A stretch of 64,000 nt of DNA, taken from contig NC_090986.1 of NCBI RefSeq assembly GCF_041146395.1, forward strand, positions 43,312,001 through 43,376,000, written 5' to 3'. Source of the DNA: Eulemur rufifrons. Taxonomy: Eukaryota > Chordata > Mammalia > Primates > Lemuridae. Every line of letters starts with the position of its first letter. The first letter of the stretch is position 1. Both the position numbers and the translations under genes were made by a program. The notes under the pieces are model-generated. The model saw only the letters and a list, made by a program, of their open reading frames with translations, searched no databases and was not told where the DNA came from. Shown here piece after piece: positions 11,186 to 24,856 of the stretch.

Positions 11186-12889
11186 AAAGTCTTCTTGTAC
11201 TCAGTCTGGGCCTAGCAGATTGTCACATGGTGAGTACCACAGAAATGGCTCACACCAGATTAGCTGTGTCTTTCATAATCTAGATGAAATATGTCTGGAG
11301 TCATTGACTGTATATAGATATCCACATGGATATACTAAACCACTGTGCATTCAAACAGCATAATATTCATGATATTCTTTCTCTAAAGACACTTTTCACT
11401 GGGGATTCAAATTCTCCTTAGTATAACCTAGTCTGGAAGGTGAGAATTTGATTGAGAGGTTGTTATTTGACACCTGTGTTCCCAACTCAGCATTCTTCTG
11501 CTGAGGCTGCCTCCTTCCTGGGTCATCATGGGCCAGGGTCAGTTGGGAAATTCACACAGATAAAAGGACACAGGAAATAAAATGCATCATGTCTAACAAC
11601 CTTGATGGAGATACAGAACAGAATTGCAAAGAATTCCAGAGTAAAATTTCAGCAAGAGAAAATATAAATGAAGAAATGGAGACAAAGCTAACAAGCAGTA
11701 GAGATAACTACAGTTCTGGAATCCTTTCTTTCCTCCACTAGAGAAAACACACCAATGCCGGATCACCTTCTTTCCCACCTTCATCACCACCACACACACC
11801 CCTCCAGGAAATGGACTGGCCCCAGAACTCCGTGACTGTGGTGGGGGGAGAGGGGGTGCGGTGGCAGTGGGACAGAGAACTCCTCCTAAAGACTGAACAT
11901 ATTTATACAAATACAAAATACACACCTATAAAAATCTAAATGCCTGAAAGTTTGAAAAGTCTCAAGAATCAGACCTTCTGTCTATCTATCAAGAGATAAT
12001 ATTACCAAAGTAAATCCCTAAACTGCAATTTGAAAAACATGCATTCTCACACATGCTTCTCTCAATTTCCATCTGTCCATTTTCCATCCTTTTTAATTTG
12101 TGCTTTTTAAAAATATTCCACACCAACCAAAGGAAATCAGTAAGCACTTTGGGTTCAATGTCTGTGCTAAAATGCCTACGGCCAGCCACAGTCTCTGATA
12201 TCTCAGGGGCACAATGGCCGATCTATTCCTAGATGTATTTAACACATCCACCCACCTGAAAATCAATCAGTTTTGCCACTGAGCAGTGGTGGCTGAGAAG
12301 CAGTGTGGCAGAAGAGAGACCACTACTCTTTGCCCTGCCAGGACTCATCTAGAGGGCAGTAGGCTAAGTGTCATGATAGAAAAGGTATAGATGTGATAGA
12401 GGAACAAAGATGGTAGCACATATACCAGACTAGGAGAGCAACTTCGGGTACCAGGGATGTGTCTGAAGAAGTTGATGAAGGAAAAAAAAAATTTTTGCTG
12501 AATCTATCAACCTTGACCCCACAACGAGTTCATTTGCTTTCCCTTCTACTCAGTGTTTAGGAATCACTCCCTGATCCCGGAACCTGCCCCAAATACTGCC
12601 TGCCCTCTGCCTAACACTGTAGCATGAAAAATATTTTCCCTCCCTCCCTAAACTTTAGGCTTAAATTAAGAAGTTTCTTACTCCTATAAATTCTATTGGC
12701 ATATGTGCCAATGTAATTTTATAGATAATTTTCAGATAACTTACTGAAAAATATACTTGTTTATGTATTTATTTTTTTGCTAAAAACTCCATTTTCTCAA
12801 ACCACACAGGAAGATGAGAAGACGATTGTTGTAGTTAGGCCTCAGAATGTTTTTCTTAGCACAATTTCCTAAATCCCAGGTGTAATGAG
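11186..12889. other. No gene seen
   Basis: Mixed-composition DNA. A 110-codon minus frame (11593-11925) is rich in Pro/Ser, then Leu/Tyr. It lacks any recognisable domain and looks like chance. Confidence 0.35.
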
Positions 12890-13330
12890 AAAAAAATTAT
12901 CATTAGGTTTGGTTTTCTTTGGCCGTTTTACCACAAGCCTTGTTGTCTTTTCCCCATTTGCAAAGTACATGAGCGGGAAAGGACGGGGAGTGGGGCCGAG
13001 TGGCATCTTCCTCTTGACATCTCCGGCACTTATCTGATTTAATGCCTGCCCCAGCCAGCAGCGTGAAGATGGATGACATTCTCTGCCTGACGTTTGTGCA
13101 TAATTAGGATGGCTATTGCTAATTGTTTTTAGGATCTTCCATATCGGGTTTGTATTTTAAGCGGAAGGAAAGGAAAATGTGACTCACCTGAAAAAAAATC
13201 AGCAGTCTGTATGTCTCTGATTCACCCCAGAGTTTTACGCTGCAAATGTTATTGCTTATTTTGTTTCCCAGAATGTGTCTAATAGTGTGCACAGTTTATA
13301 CTTAATATCAAGGCCCAGATGAAGATTAGA
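12890..13330. promoter_or_regulatory. Candidate conserved noncoding block
   Basis: This single-copy stretch differs from its AT-rich surroundings. It has balanced composition, several retained CpGs, no repeat signature and no frame. It has clustered homeodomain-type cores (taattag at 13101-13107, ctaattg at 13119-13125) next to 'tttgtgcataatta', which resembles a POU/octamer site. Such texture is typical of distal developmental enhancers, but conservation cannot be seen from one sequence. Confidence 0.3.
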
Positions 13331-13574
13331 TTGTCATAAACTATATAAATTAATTTTAGGGTGGGGCTGAGGGTTATATTTGACTATAAGAAATACAACT
13401 GGATAGGTTTGGTGTTTCAAAGTGTGTACCCACCTGGAAAATTCTACCAATGATAAGCCCTTAGTACTACGTTCAGAGACAAAAGATTCAAATTGGGAGA
13501 TTGCGTTATTCAAAATACATGGATCTAGACATATATGGGCATATTTTAATTCTAATTCATGGAAAATTTTAAAA

Positions 13575-14180
13575 TTTTAAAGACACACTCATTAGGATGG
13601 CTTTAAAAAAACAGGAAACAACTTTTGGCAAGGACATGGAGAAATTGGAACTCTTGTCCATTGTTTATGAGAATGTAAAATGGTGTAGCCACTGTGGAAA
13701 AGATTGGTAGTTCCTCCAAATGTTAAACATAGAGTTCCCATATGAGCCAGCAATTCCACTTCTAGATATATACCCAAAGATATTGAAAGCAGTGACTCAA
13801 ACAGATACTTGAATACCAGTGTTCACAGCAGCATTATTCACTATAGCCAAAAGCTAGAAACAACCCAAATGTCCACCAGTAGTTGAATGAATAAGCAAAA
13901 TATGGTATCTACATACAATGGAATATTATTCAGTCTTAAAACAAAATGGAATTCTGACACATGCTACAACATGAATGAACCTTGAAAACATTATGCTAAA
14001 TGAAAAAACCAGACACAAAAGGACAAATATTGCATGATTCTACTCATATGAGGTACCTAGAATAGTCAAATTCATAGAGATAAAAAGTAGAATACAGGTT
14101 ATTAGGTATTGGGATAAAGGGTAGTGGGGAGCCGTTGTTTAGTGGGTACAGAGTTTCTGTTGAAATGATGAAGAAGTTCT
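13575..14180 (+). mobile_element. Old L1 3' end, first part
   Basis: The end of L1 ORF2 and the start of its 3' UTR are clear: 'atggagaaattggaactcttgtccattg', 'gagccagcaattccact', 'ccacattcacagcagcattattc'-like sequence, 'catacaatggaatattattcag', then 'gggtacagagtttctgtt'. The frame is broken. The element is split by the Alu at 14181 and continues at 14571. Confidence 0.88.
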
Positions 14181-14560
<380 letters not shown>

Positions 14561-14570
14561 AAAAGTTCTG

Positions 14571-14700
14571 AAACCAGATAGTGGTGGAGGTTGCCCAACA
14601 GTGTGAATGTACTTAATGCTGTCGAACTGCAGACTTAAAAATGGTTAAATTGGTAGATTTAATGTTATATGCATTTAACCACAATAAAAAATAAAAATTA
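14571..14700 (+). mobile_element. Old L1 3' end, second part
   Basis: Continues the interrupted L1: 'ggttgcccaacagtgtgaatgtacttaatg', 'aaaaatggttaaattggtag', and an ending 'ttaaccacaataaaaaataaa' that includes the L1 polyadenylation signal. Confidence 0.85.
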
Positions 14701-15115
14701 AATGAAAAATTTAAAGAAATGCAATGCAGCTTATTCAAAATAAAGTCAAATGCCACACACATCACTAATCTCTTCATCTGTTGCGTAGAGAAAGGACCTG
14801 AGAAGGAATCAGAACCTCAAGCTAGGTTAGCCTAAGGCTGTGGACTTTGTAAGGCCAAAACAAACTCTCAGAAGCCACAACAATGACATACACAAAAGAA
14901 AAATTTTTTTGATTGACTAAATATTTCACTTTCCAGCCAACTGTTGTCTTAAATGTACAGCCTAAAAATTGAGAAATTTATGCTCTTACTCTGAGAGCAT
15001 ACTCTGTGGTTTTCCCCCACAATGATTCCGTTATTATAATTGATTTATTAAACTATTTTATTTTCATCACACATAGGTACAAATACAACTTCCTAAATCA
15101 ATACACAAATATACT
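14701..15115. other. No gene seen
   Basis: Single-copy-looking AT-rich DNA with no recognised feature. Confidence 0.35.
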
Positions 15116-15119
15116 TTGC

Positions 15120-15300
15120 AGGAAATTATTAGATCATAGAGCCATACTTACTAGCTACATAGTTGTGGATCAATCTACCTCCCTAGAGCCTCAGCTTCCT
15201 AATCTGTAAAATGGGAATTAATAAGCTGACATCACAGAATGTACTTAAGAATGAAATAATGTGAAAGTACTACCTCTGGCACAATATAAGGATCCAGATT
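15120..15300 (+). mobile_element. MIR SINE
   Basis: The series 'acttactagctacatagttgtgg', 'ctcagcttcctaatctgtaaaatgggaattaataa' and 'aatgaaataatgtgaaag' is a plus-strand MIR core and 3' half. Confidence 0.7.
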
Positions 15301-16798
15301 TTTTTATTACATGAATGAGTGAATATCAATGAAGCAACCGGGAGAAAACAGGGAAAGAGGAATATTAGAACTTTCTTCAGGCCACCATATTCAACATGTC
15401 ATCAACACACAACTTCATCTGATCTGTGGAAGCTTTTGTGCAAAATGGGTGTGGAGATTTACAAGATTGGGCCTGAAAGTAACCGATGCACTCCGACATA
15501 CTACATGTTGTACTAATTCTAAAATAATCAAAGCAAAAATAAACAAAATGACACCCGTAAAATACACAGACAAGATGATACAGGAAAAACCACATATAAT
15601 TGGATAGTAACTGCCATAACTGCGAATAGCATGCAATTGTGAATCGCAAAACATTTATTTGCTATGGTTCTTTTTTTTTTTTTTTTTTGTCCCTTTCATG
15701 GAAAAAAAGAAAGTTTGTTTTTCTTCAAAATAAAAACACTGGGTTTGTGGGTTTGAATTGAGTTTTTTTGCTCATTGTAAAAAGGTCAAAGTGAGTATCA
15801 ACCCAAGTATGAAACGATAATAGTTTCCGGCAAGGGAAATGTGATTGTTAAACAAAAGAAAAAAAAAGAGACCACCTTGTATCACTGAAGACAAAACAAA
15901 CAAACAAAAAATATTACATGTTTTCAACTTGTACGTCATAAGGAATTTTGATCATTTTGGCATTAGTGTTGGAGAAAACGTTGTGTGAATGTTTGTTTTC
16001 CTGACTCTTTAAAAGTTATTTCTTTTATCCAAATAAGAAAGGAACATACCACCTCTGACAAAAATTTTAAATAGAAAGGTAAACTATCCGTTGGATTGTT
16101 TTACAGTAACTTGACCAAACTCTGTTGGTTTTCTAATTCAAACAACATGAAAATTAAGGTTGCATAATGGTAATGACAACATAAGCAGTGCCAAAGAGAC
16201 AATATTTTGCTGGGATCCATGGCAATGTCACAGTCGTCACACGTATGGAACAAGCCTGCAGAACATTAGGTCATATTTACCTCATCAGGTATGAATTTTT
16301 TCAGGAAGGATAACTGCAGATCATTATAGTCCAGGAGTTAATGAATATATTTTAAACTCACTTCTCACTCTTCTAAATAATAAGTCTAGTCTGGACCTCC
16401 AAATTACATTTTCTCCAGAATCTGTGTGTGTTTTTTAATTTCAATATATTTGCAGTGATAGATCATGTCAGCTACTCTGAAGTGATGAAACAGCTTCATT
16501 TTCTCTGTATAAATGTCATCTACCTTAGATTAGACTCTGCAGAGGAACTAAATGTTTCATGTTTAATTTCCACAAGACTTCTTCATAAAATCAACTCACT
16601 CATATCTGCTCCAGATAAATATTAAAAGATAATATCTACTTAGATCAGAAAAGCACACACACCAACAGATTCAACAATGTTATTTAGATGGCTAAAATTA
16701 ATTCTGTTAACCTATCTAAAAATAAACATAGATTTCTGTTTTTTAGGTGTTAACTTTGAAGAGAAAATTTGTTTCCTTAAAGAAAGTTAGTTTCTCCA
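15301..16798. other. No gene seen; poly-T run
   Basis: Overlapping chance frames of 65-92 codons lie at 15319-15654 on both strands. None shows a domain. A T run at 15669-15688 may be the tail of an unrecognised inverted retroposon. The rest is AT-rich single-copy DNA. Confidence 0.35.
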
Positions 16799-17122
<324 letters not shown>

Positions 17123-17132
17123 TTAGTTTCTC

Positions 17133-17807
17133 TTTTAAGTTACTCAGTTGTTTTAAAAGAAAATGAAAGATACATTCAGGATTTTTGTATATATAAGTCT
17201 TTGTCATTAAATACAAGAAGATAAGATGTGAGAAGAAAAATACTTGCAATACAATTATATTGTCAAGGAAATACCTATAGATAAATAGATTCAGCTAATT
17301 GTAGAGTTCAGAAAGGGAAGCATTCACATTCTCAGAGAGTGATGCTCCTCTAATTGGGACACATGCTATAAATCTTTCTCATTCACTAAGTTTCTTAATG
17401 GAGGTAGTTCTACACACTGGCCTCAAGTTAAGTCAGAGGATGAACTGTAATAGTGATAATAGCTTGCATTTACATAACTGCTTTTTCTACAGTAGAAAAT
17501 CAAAATTATTCCATTTATTTGGGCTTGAAGGGATGGTAGCACTTAATAATGAGGGGAAAGATAATTTCTTAACAAGCACAAAAATTTTGAAGATATTTTT
17601 ATTCAAGCGATGGAAATCAGTAGTATGCTATCTCTTTTTAAAACTGAAAGAAGAGAAATGAATTGATATAACAGCGGAAGGTATTTTAGTTTCTGAATGA
17701 CAGAGTGGTCTAGTGGAAGGCTTAGTAATGGGAAGCCTTTAAGGCATGAAGTGGGGATGGTCTCCTCTCCCGTCTAGCCAAGAAGATAGAATCTACCTAG
17801 TTGGAAT
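17133..17807. other. No gene seen
   Basis: An 87-codon plus frame (17398-17661) is Lys/Phe/Leu-rich and has no recognisable motif. I see no repeat. Confidence 0.35.
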
Positions 17808-18025
17808 AGTGGTTCTCAGCCAGGACGTTTGGGAATATCTGAAGGCCTTTTTGATTGTCACCACTGTGGGTGGTTGTGGGCAGGGGAAGTCTTGTGGTAT
17901 CCAATGGGTAGAAGAGGCCAGAGATGCTGCTACTAAATATGTTACAATGCACAAGACACACACACCCCCAACAAGAAAAATCATTCATCCCAAAATCTCA
18001 ATAGTGCTGAGGTTGAGAAATTTTT
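17808..18025 (+). mobile_element. hAT-type MER DNA transposon
   Basis: The terminal 'agtggttctcagccagg' at the start and 'gaggttgagaaattttt' at the end form imperfect inverted repeats. The body 'ttgattgtcaccactgtggg' and 'agagatgctgctactaaatatgttacaatgcacaag' matches a widespread MER1-group non-autonomous element. Open frames of 93 and 63 codons on it are by-products. Confidence 0.75.
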
Positions 18026-18039
18026 AATTAGAGTGATGT

Positions 18040-18228
18040 AGGACAGGGGAGATAAACTTTTTCTGTAAAGAGCCAGATACTAAACATTTTAGGCTTTGCT
18101 GCCATATAGTCTCTGTCGCAACTACTCTCCTCTGCCTTTGTCGCATGAAAGCAGACATAGGCAGTAACAAATGGGCACAGCCATGGCCCAGTAACATTTT
18201 ATTTACAAAAACAGATGGAAGGACCCCT
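18040..18228 (+). mobile_element. hAT-type MER DNA transposon, second family
   Basis: The sequence 'aactttttctgtaaagagccagatac', 'ttttaggctttgctgcc' and 'tctctgtcgcaactactc', closing with 'acattttatttacaaaaaca', is a common mammalian non-autonomous element. The relic at 2530-2822 is its inverse counterpart. Confidence 0.75.
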
Positions 18229-21200
18229 TCCCCCCCACACCCCTTAGTTTGTTTTCTCCTGACAGAGGTCATTTCTGCCCTTAGAGGTTCCTCTACTTAT
18301 TTCTGGAATTGGGAAGAATTCCAATTATCATGATGACTCTCAACAGAAGTCTAACTTTAGGAGTCACATCCAAGATGAGACAAAATATGTTCTAGCAGGC
18401 AAATGGAATCTATAGAAGGACACACAAAATTTTTTTAAAACTTACTCTCTATTCCAAAAGGAAATATTTTTTTCACTGAGATTTCATTAAACAGATTTAA
18501 AGATTTGACAAGCTGGTCCAAAACATAAAAAATAAAAGAGACAAATGAATAAACCAGGGTATATACACATATTGGTTTTCTAAACCAGAGATTCTTATTC
18601 TGTAAGTCATGGTGCCATGGAAAATCAACATATAGATTAAAGGAGGTTATAAACTTGCTGAAATTGTATGTAAAATGTTGTGGGTGTATAGATATGTGCA
18701 CTCTCATGACATTCTTGAACTCCTAAAAATTTATGATTCACTGCTAAATCACACAAGGTAATTCAGAGTGTATGTTTCAAGAGTGAACTACTTCTCTGAG
18801 GCTGTCAGCATAATTAAAAAGTACTGCATGATAGCAGATTCAGTCCTTTGTCTTCAGCATATTGAACTAATTGTCTCAGATTAATTATCACATCATCTGA
18901 ACGACGACGTGAAACCTGGGCTCCCATTCATGTCACACTCAATTTGATCACACAGCAAAGGCACATGTCTGAATCTTAAGTCTCGGTACCTGCTTAGTAT
19001 TTATTCCTTTTTACTGCCTAGTTCCAAAAACCATCTAAGCAGCTTGCAAAGATAAGTACACATAGTGACAGGATGTAAATTTTTTTAAGTTATGGGAGAT
19101 GGAGGCAAAAAGAAAACACACAGACATTAAATGGAGCCATTAACAGCAATCTTTCTACTATGAAGTCCGTCACACACTGTATCAGACGTGTCATTCGATT
19201 TCTTGATGCTTTTATTTCCGTCTTTAGAACTGAAATGGATGATTTCTGCATGACATTTTCTTTATACTCAGGATTTATCAGTGTGTAGTAATCAGTCAAC
19301 AAACATTTACTAAATCTCCATTGTGAACATAGCATTTTATTAGTGGTACAGTGAGTCAGAAGTAAGAGTTTCGCCTACTGAATCATTCACCTTATTTCCT
19401 GTATTAAGTGTGCCTTTTGGGAGGTTCTTCTGTCATCTGGCCCCACAGTAATCGGCTTATGAAATCAGACTTAACTTATAGCCTCATTGAAGAAAGTTCA
19501 TATGAGACCCTTCAGAATTAGAAAGCAAAGAATGGGCGAAAGTTATAAATGGGAGAAAGAATGAGAGAAACAATGGGTATTTTGATGAGAAAAAAACAAT
19601 GATATGCAAACACTGTTTCTTTTAGACATTACAGAACACTAGATTTGGGAAATATTAAGAGAAAGAGATCTAAAGTAGGAGAGAAATTCTGCAAGTCTTC
19701 CATGCAGGTCATTGGAGTTGCCAACATGGGGAAAAATAAGTGATAACCTTTTCCTAGGGGAGAGGATGTGAGGGATGTCAGGTGACAAGAAAGAGTAAAG
19801 AATTTCTCGTTTAAGACTTACTACTGTCAAGACTAAGCAGTTCTGATCATGCCAAAACTCATTCTTCAAATATTCTGTAACTCTTTCTAAAGGTGCTCTA
19901 TTGGGTTTAAAGCTTTAATTTGCTTGGTTGGGGAGTTCCTCCACCCACACCATACTAAGTCAGAACCTGAATGTTCTACTTTTCTTCGTTTTGCTTCCGC
20001 TGCATAAGGTTCGACTGCTGAATCATCGTGATGCTCATGGAGGATATAGACGTTCTTTAAATTATGGAACGTAGCTACATCTTGCTGCTGTACAGCAGGA
20101 AAGTAGAACTGCTCTAAGCAATGAGCACTTAGTCTCTATTTTTATGGCTGTTACCATGTAGTCACAAACAAAAATTGATGATGAAAGAATTAAGTTAATC
20201 TATCTCGTGCAATATCATTAGTCACTTCCTAGGTTCTGGAGCTCCCTAAAGCAAGGGGAGAATAGAATTTCAAAATATTACATTGCTAGTCAGTTTTGTA
20301 GATATCAAGTTGGTACAGGCACATAAATCAGAATCTATTCAAAATAAGGAGCAGATGTTTGAATTACTCCAACAAAGTCAAATCATCTTCTCTCTTACAT
20401 GCTACAAATCCACAGCCTTTTCATAAGTATGAAAGCTGTAAAAAAAAAAAAAATTGGGATTCAACATCTAGATAATTTATATTCCCTTTGAGTTCTTAGC
20501 ACCAAAGTGGTGGGACCTGAGGATACTGTACTATCTCCACGGCCATGGCCACTGCTGGCAAGCAGTCCCTTCTGCATATGGAGGCAGAAATAGGCAGAAA
20601 CCAATCCCAATGAATTTAAAATAATGATAATAATCTTTCTTCTTAGCATTTTATTCTAAGTTATCCTTTCAACCAAAATTAGGATCATGGTGCAGAGAAA
20701 AAAATTAAAGAAGTGGAAGAATCTGGAGGGAGGCCACAGAAGAAGCCCTCATTTTAGATTATTTTTCAACAGACTATATTCTTTTTAGTTTTACGCTCTG
20801 CCTCCTTACAAGAGGTGGCTTGTAGACTCTCACACGGTCCAATCACATTTAGACACATGATTGTAAGATTATGCTGAGTCCTGCTAAAAGATATAAAATG
20901 AATAAAACTGATGCTATTGCTAAAGAGTTGTTTCCTAATACTCCTTCCAGCTTAAATGCTTATCTGTTCTGTATACGCCCTATAATGAGAGATAATAGAC
21001 AGCCGAGCCTGAGTTTCTCATTTTTACGTGGACAACTCCCAATATAGTTTGTATACAGCAGAACTTTAATAGTGAATAATAATAAACTTGGGTTTTCCTA
21101 CCATGCAGTCTGCAAGTACATGTCACCCAAGCCACACATCAATGCTGCTCTCTTATTTTGAGTTACTTTTGTACTTAAGAAAATTATCACCCTTGTATGG

Positions 21201-22648
21201 AATACAAGATGAAGCCTTCTTATACTGAGTCACCATAAAAAGATCTTAATGAGAAATTTCCAGCATCACAAAACAACAATAATGTAAAATGTCCTAACTG
21301 CTGTGCTCTAGTAATATAATACTCCAGTTAAATCTCAAGTGTAAATTAATATATAGCAATGCAGTACTAAAAACTTAACAAAGATATTTTAGAAACTAAC
21401 TTGAATAATTATCTCTGGATATTACCAGAATAATAATCAATGAATTTTGAGCAGAACAGATTTTCTGCTATTTCAAAAATTATTGTTTTAGTGAAACTTA
21501 AAATTATGAAGGCAAAAAATCAGATTTATGTACTTATAACAACAAGAAAAGAATATGACTCTGAAAATATTGTTTAAAAATGTAATAAAATTACAAAGTA
21601 TCAAGGTACTTATCAATTGTAATGGCTTCCATAATATAAACATTATCTCTCCACTAACTGTGTGCATCATGACAGAATTTTTTTAAATTTTTTTATCTCT
21701 AGTGCCAGCTCAATTTCACATATTACATGTACCTCTTCAGAAATCGTTTAATGAACAAAGTAATGAATGAATGAATGATTTGAGGGTCAACCAAAATAAT
21801 ACCCTGTATGTAGGAAAATGCTGCAGTAGCCATAGAATATGCACTTTGACATTCCCTGTAACCTCAGGTTTGGCACTGACTTAATTTCATCAATACTGTC
21901 TTATCAAAGTCTTTCTTATCAAACTGACCAGGTAGGAGTGGGATGCAATTGGTGGCCAAAGCTACCCAGTGTCCTACAAACTTTGTCTCCCCTGCAGCTT
22001 TGGGGAGTTTGGCTTTAGGCTTTGTTCGGGCAAGTCTGGAGTTGGTCTTACTCTAGGTGTTGTCTTTTCTGGGTGTTAACTAAGTGTTGTTGTGATCCGT
22101 CCTCTCTGTCAGGGCTGGAACTTCCATATCTTTCTGTGGGCCCTTCCCTGAGTGTGCTTACCCTTTGTTTATTCTGCTCTCCATCCTACAATATTAATAG
22201 CTACTCTCTAGTAAGTTTCAGATGGTCTCACCCTGCACATGAATAGGTCGGTCCTCAGCCGTAGACTAATGAATGACGTCAACATGGACTTCAGGGCCCT
22301 CTTACTAGAAATCTCTCTCATTTCCCTCTCATTTCTGATGCCCAAACTCACCGATTCCAGCCATTTCTACTATCCCAAACTCTGATTTCTACCTCCTCAG
22401 CTCAGTAGAATCACCATGCTCAGCTCAGACTCCAGCTCTCTGTGCCGCGGCAAGGAAATGATTCCCAGGCAGAGTGTTAGGTGGTTGTGGGATGCATCTC
22501 ATAAGCTTTCTTCCCTAAGATCTAGCTGCCTAAAAACAATTACCTCATTTACGTCATTCAATTTTATAGTAGCTTATAGTGGGAAGGCTAGGTCAGTACC
22601 AGATACTTCATCAGGGCTAGAAATAGCATTGAATTTAAAGAATGGAAG
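18229..22648. other. Long repeat-poor single-copy region, no gene seen
   Basis: About 4.4 kb with almost no recognisable transposon and only short frames (60-90 codons), mostly on the minus strand and without domains. CpG-bearing, less AT-rich sub-blocks occur around 18895-19000 and 19910-20110. Low-complexity A runs occur at about 20441. Low repeat content can reflect selection against insertion, but it may also be chance. Confidence 0.35.
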
Positions 22649-22681
22649 GGGATAGGACAGGATAGGATAGGATAGGATATA
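22649..22681. repeat. (GGATA)n minisatellite-like run
   Basis: Six or so tandem GGATA pentamers with one variant (GGACA). Confidence 0.85.
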
Positions 22682-23079
22682 TAGCAGCATATCTCTAATA
22701 AAGGTAAATCTTGTTTTGTGAAAGCTTTATTTCAGTTAAATATATCAATATGTGTACTTGATATCAAAGTAAAACATATTTCTGTGCTTCACAGTAAAGA
22801 AAAAAAAGTTTAAAAGGCATTGAACCAGATCAAAACACATGCCTTAATTTTTTAAATATAGGGTTGAACTCATCTCAGACACAGTGTCAACTCAGATGGT
22901 TTTTCAAGATTAATATTTTAAAAATCTAATATGTGTCCATCCTTTCACCAGCAATATTACAAAATACTTTAGATAATTTGACTTATTTCAAGTGTAAAAG
23001 AAAGAATTTTCATATAGGAGAAGAAACCCATCACTCTTCTTTTAATGTCTTTCAATGGTTCTCTATCGTCTACACTAGT

Positions 23080-23240
23080 GCCTCTGACATTTTATAGTAA
23101 TATATGTATGAATCACCCGGGGATCTCGTTGAAACACAGATTCTGATTCAGTAGGTCCAGGTTAGAGCTTGAGGTTCTGCATTTATAACAAACTCCTAGG
23201 TGATGCCAATGCTGCTGGTCCACAGGTGTTGGTTAGAGCG
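23080..23240 (+). mobile_element. hAT-type MER (MER20/MER5-like) relic
   Basis: The string 'cagattctgattcagtaggtccagg' followed by 'gttctgcatttataacaaactcctaggtgatgcc' and 'gctgctggtccacagg' is the usual signature of this hAT-Charlie group. It lies near L2-like pieces (23030-23075 and 23790-23960). Confidence 0.7.
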
Positions 23241-23439
23241 TTGAGGCCAGCAAACTTCTTAATAACACAGAGAGTCAAATAGTAAACAGCAAAGAGCCCC
23301 ACAGTCTCCGACACTTCTTCTCCTTCCTCTTCCTCTTTCAAGAAATCTTAGTAAAATGTAAAAACCTTTCTTAGCTCATTGGTCTTACAAAATAGGGTAC
23401 CAGCCTACAGATTGTACTCACTCACACCTGCTGTACAGC

Positions 23440-23762
23440 AGCCCTGGCCAGTAGAAATACAATGCAAGTCACACGTGTAATTTGAAATTTGCAAGTAGCT
23501 ACATTTAAAAAAATTTTTTTAAAGACATAGGTGCAATTGATTTTACTGATATGGTTTATTTAATACATCTAAAATATTATTTTTCAATGCATAATAAATA
23601 GCATAAAAATTATTAATTAGATATTTTACTTTTTTATATTGTTCTTTGAAAACAAATGTGTATTTTACCCTTACATCATATTTTGATTTGGACTAACTAC
23701 ATTTCCAATACTCAATAGCCATGTTGCTAGTGGCCACTGTAATGGACATTGTAGACCTAGAA
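23440..23762. mobile_element. DNA transposon relic with inverted ends
   Basis: It begins 'ccagtagaaatacaatgcaagtcac' and ends 'gctagtggccactgtaatggac'. The matching ends and AT-rich core ('aaaaattattaattagatattttac') fit a common mammalian non-autonomous DNA transposon. The exact family is not certain. Confidence 0.6.
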
Positions 23763-23789
23763 GAAAAAGTTTCTTTGGTACATGTTGCC

Positions 23790-23960
23790 CTTTGTGATCT
23801 GCCCCTCTCACCTTCCCAGCTGCATGTCCTGCCTCTCCCTCAAACACACGTGACATTCTAGCCACACTGTACTAGTTCCATTTCTTGAATATGTTGTTCT
23901 GTCTACTTGGAATGTTCTCATCTCACCTATCCCCTACCTGAAAATTTTACTCACCCCTTC
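23790..23960 (+). mobile_element. L2 LINE fragment
   Basis: The words 'gatctgcccctctcaccttccc', 'attctagccacactgtactagttcc' and 'gttctgtctacttggaatgttc' follow the L2 3' coding region. Confidence 0.55.
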
Positions 23961-24479
23961 CCTAAACTGTTGCAGTTACAATAAGATCAAATGCATTAAG
24001 AGGACACTAGAAACTTACCCCAAAAATTGTATAATGTTATAAAAATGATAGCTGATGTTACTATTTCATATTCCTAGTTTTAAAATAAAGTATTGAGAAA
24101 TTGGTAGGTTAACTATTATCTCTTCTAAAATTAATATTAAGGTATTACTATAACATTAATATGTATTCTAGATGGAAGGAAGAAATTTTTCCCAAAGCAT
24201 TTAAAATGTATTTATTTATTACCATGACATCTATAAATAAGTTTGATGTCATTGCTTCTGTTTAACAATCATGTAAGCTAAGACTAGCAGGAGGTTAAAT
24301 GACCTTGCAATGGGCTCAATAAATATACTGAAGATGTTATTTTTTCAGAATGTCTTTGAAATAGATAATTCTTAACTGCCTGGGATAACAAAAATGTAGT
24401 TACTTAGAAGTTGAAGATCAGTCAAGATAACTTCTGAAGTAAGAAGAGCGGTATGTTCCACAGAGTTTGATACAAAGAC
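23961..24479. other. No gene seen
   Basis: AT-rich DNA without a recognised repeat or frame. Confidence 0.35.
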
Positions 24480-24610
24480 CCTTATATCCTGATTTTAATT
24501 CCAACTCTAGTCCCTGAAAGTGTAAGAAAGTTACCAATTTCCAAGACCTCAGTTTCATCACTGTAAAGAGGGCCATAACACTAATACTGACCTCTCAGGT
24601 CAGATCTCTC
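24480..24610 (+). mobile_element. MIR SINE fragment
   Basis: 'aattccaactctag', 'aagaaagttaccaatttcc' and 'ctcagtttcatcactgtaaagagggccataa' resemble the MIR core in plus sense. Confidence 0.5.
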
Positions 24611-24856
24611 GCACCATAGGAATGACCATATATGTCATATTAAATTTATATTATATGTAAATTTCCTTCTAAGATTTTGTTTCTATGACCTGAGCACATT
24701 TTTAACAAAGTCAGATCTTCATACAACAATCCTACTTCAGAGGTTCAGCTAGACCATGGGTTGTTCCCAGAAAAAGTCAACGGAAGTACACTGTGAATCA
24801 AAGGAGGTACATTGTGATTTGGGAACGATTCCAATCCTATGAACTTCGGCTGTTAC

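Noticed and set aside
11593..11925. 110-codon minus-strand frame
   Set aside because: Low-complexity Pro/Ser and Leu/Tyr runs, no domain, no splice context; fits chance.
18229..22648. A hidden multi-exon gene in the repeat-poor region
   Set aside because: No run of coding-quality frames with paired splice sites could be found by eye; kept only as possible noncoding constraint.
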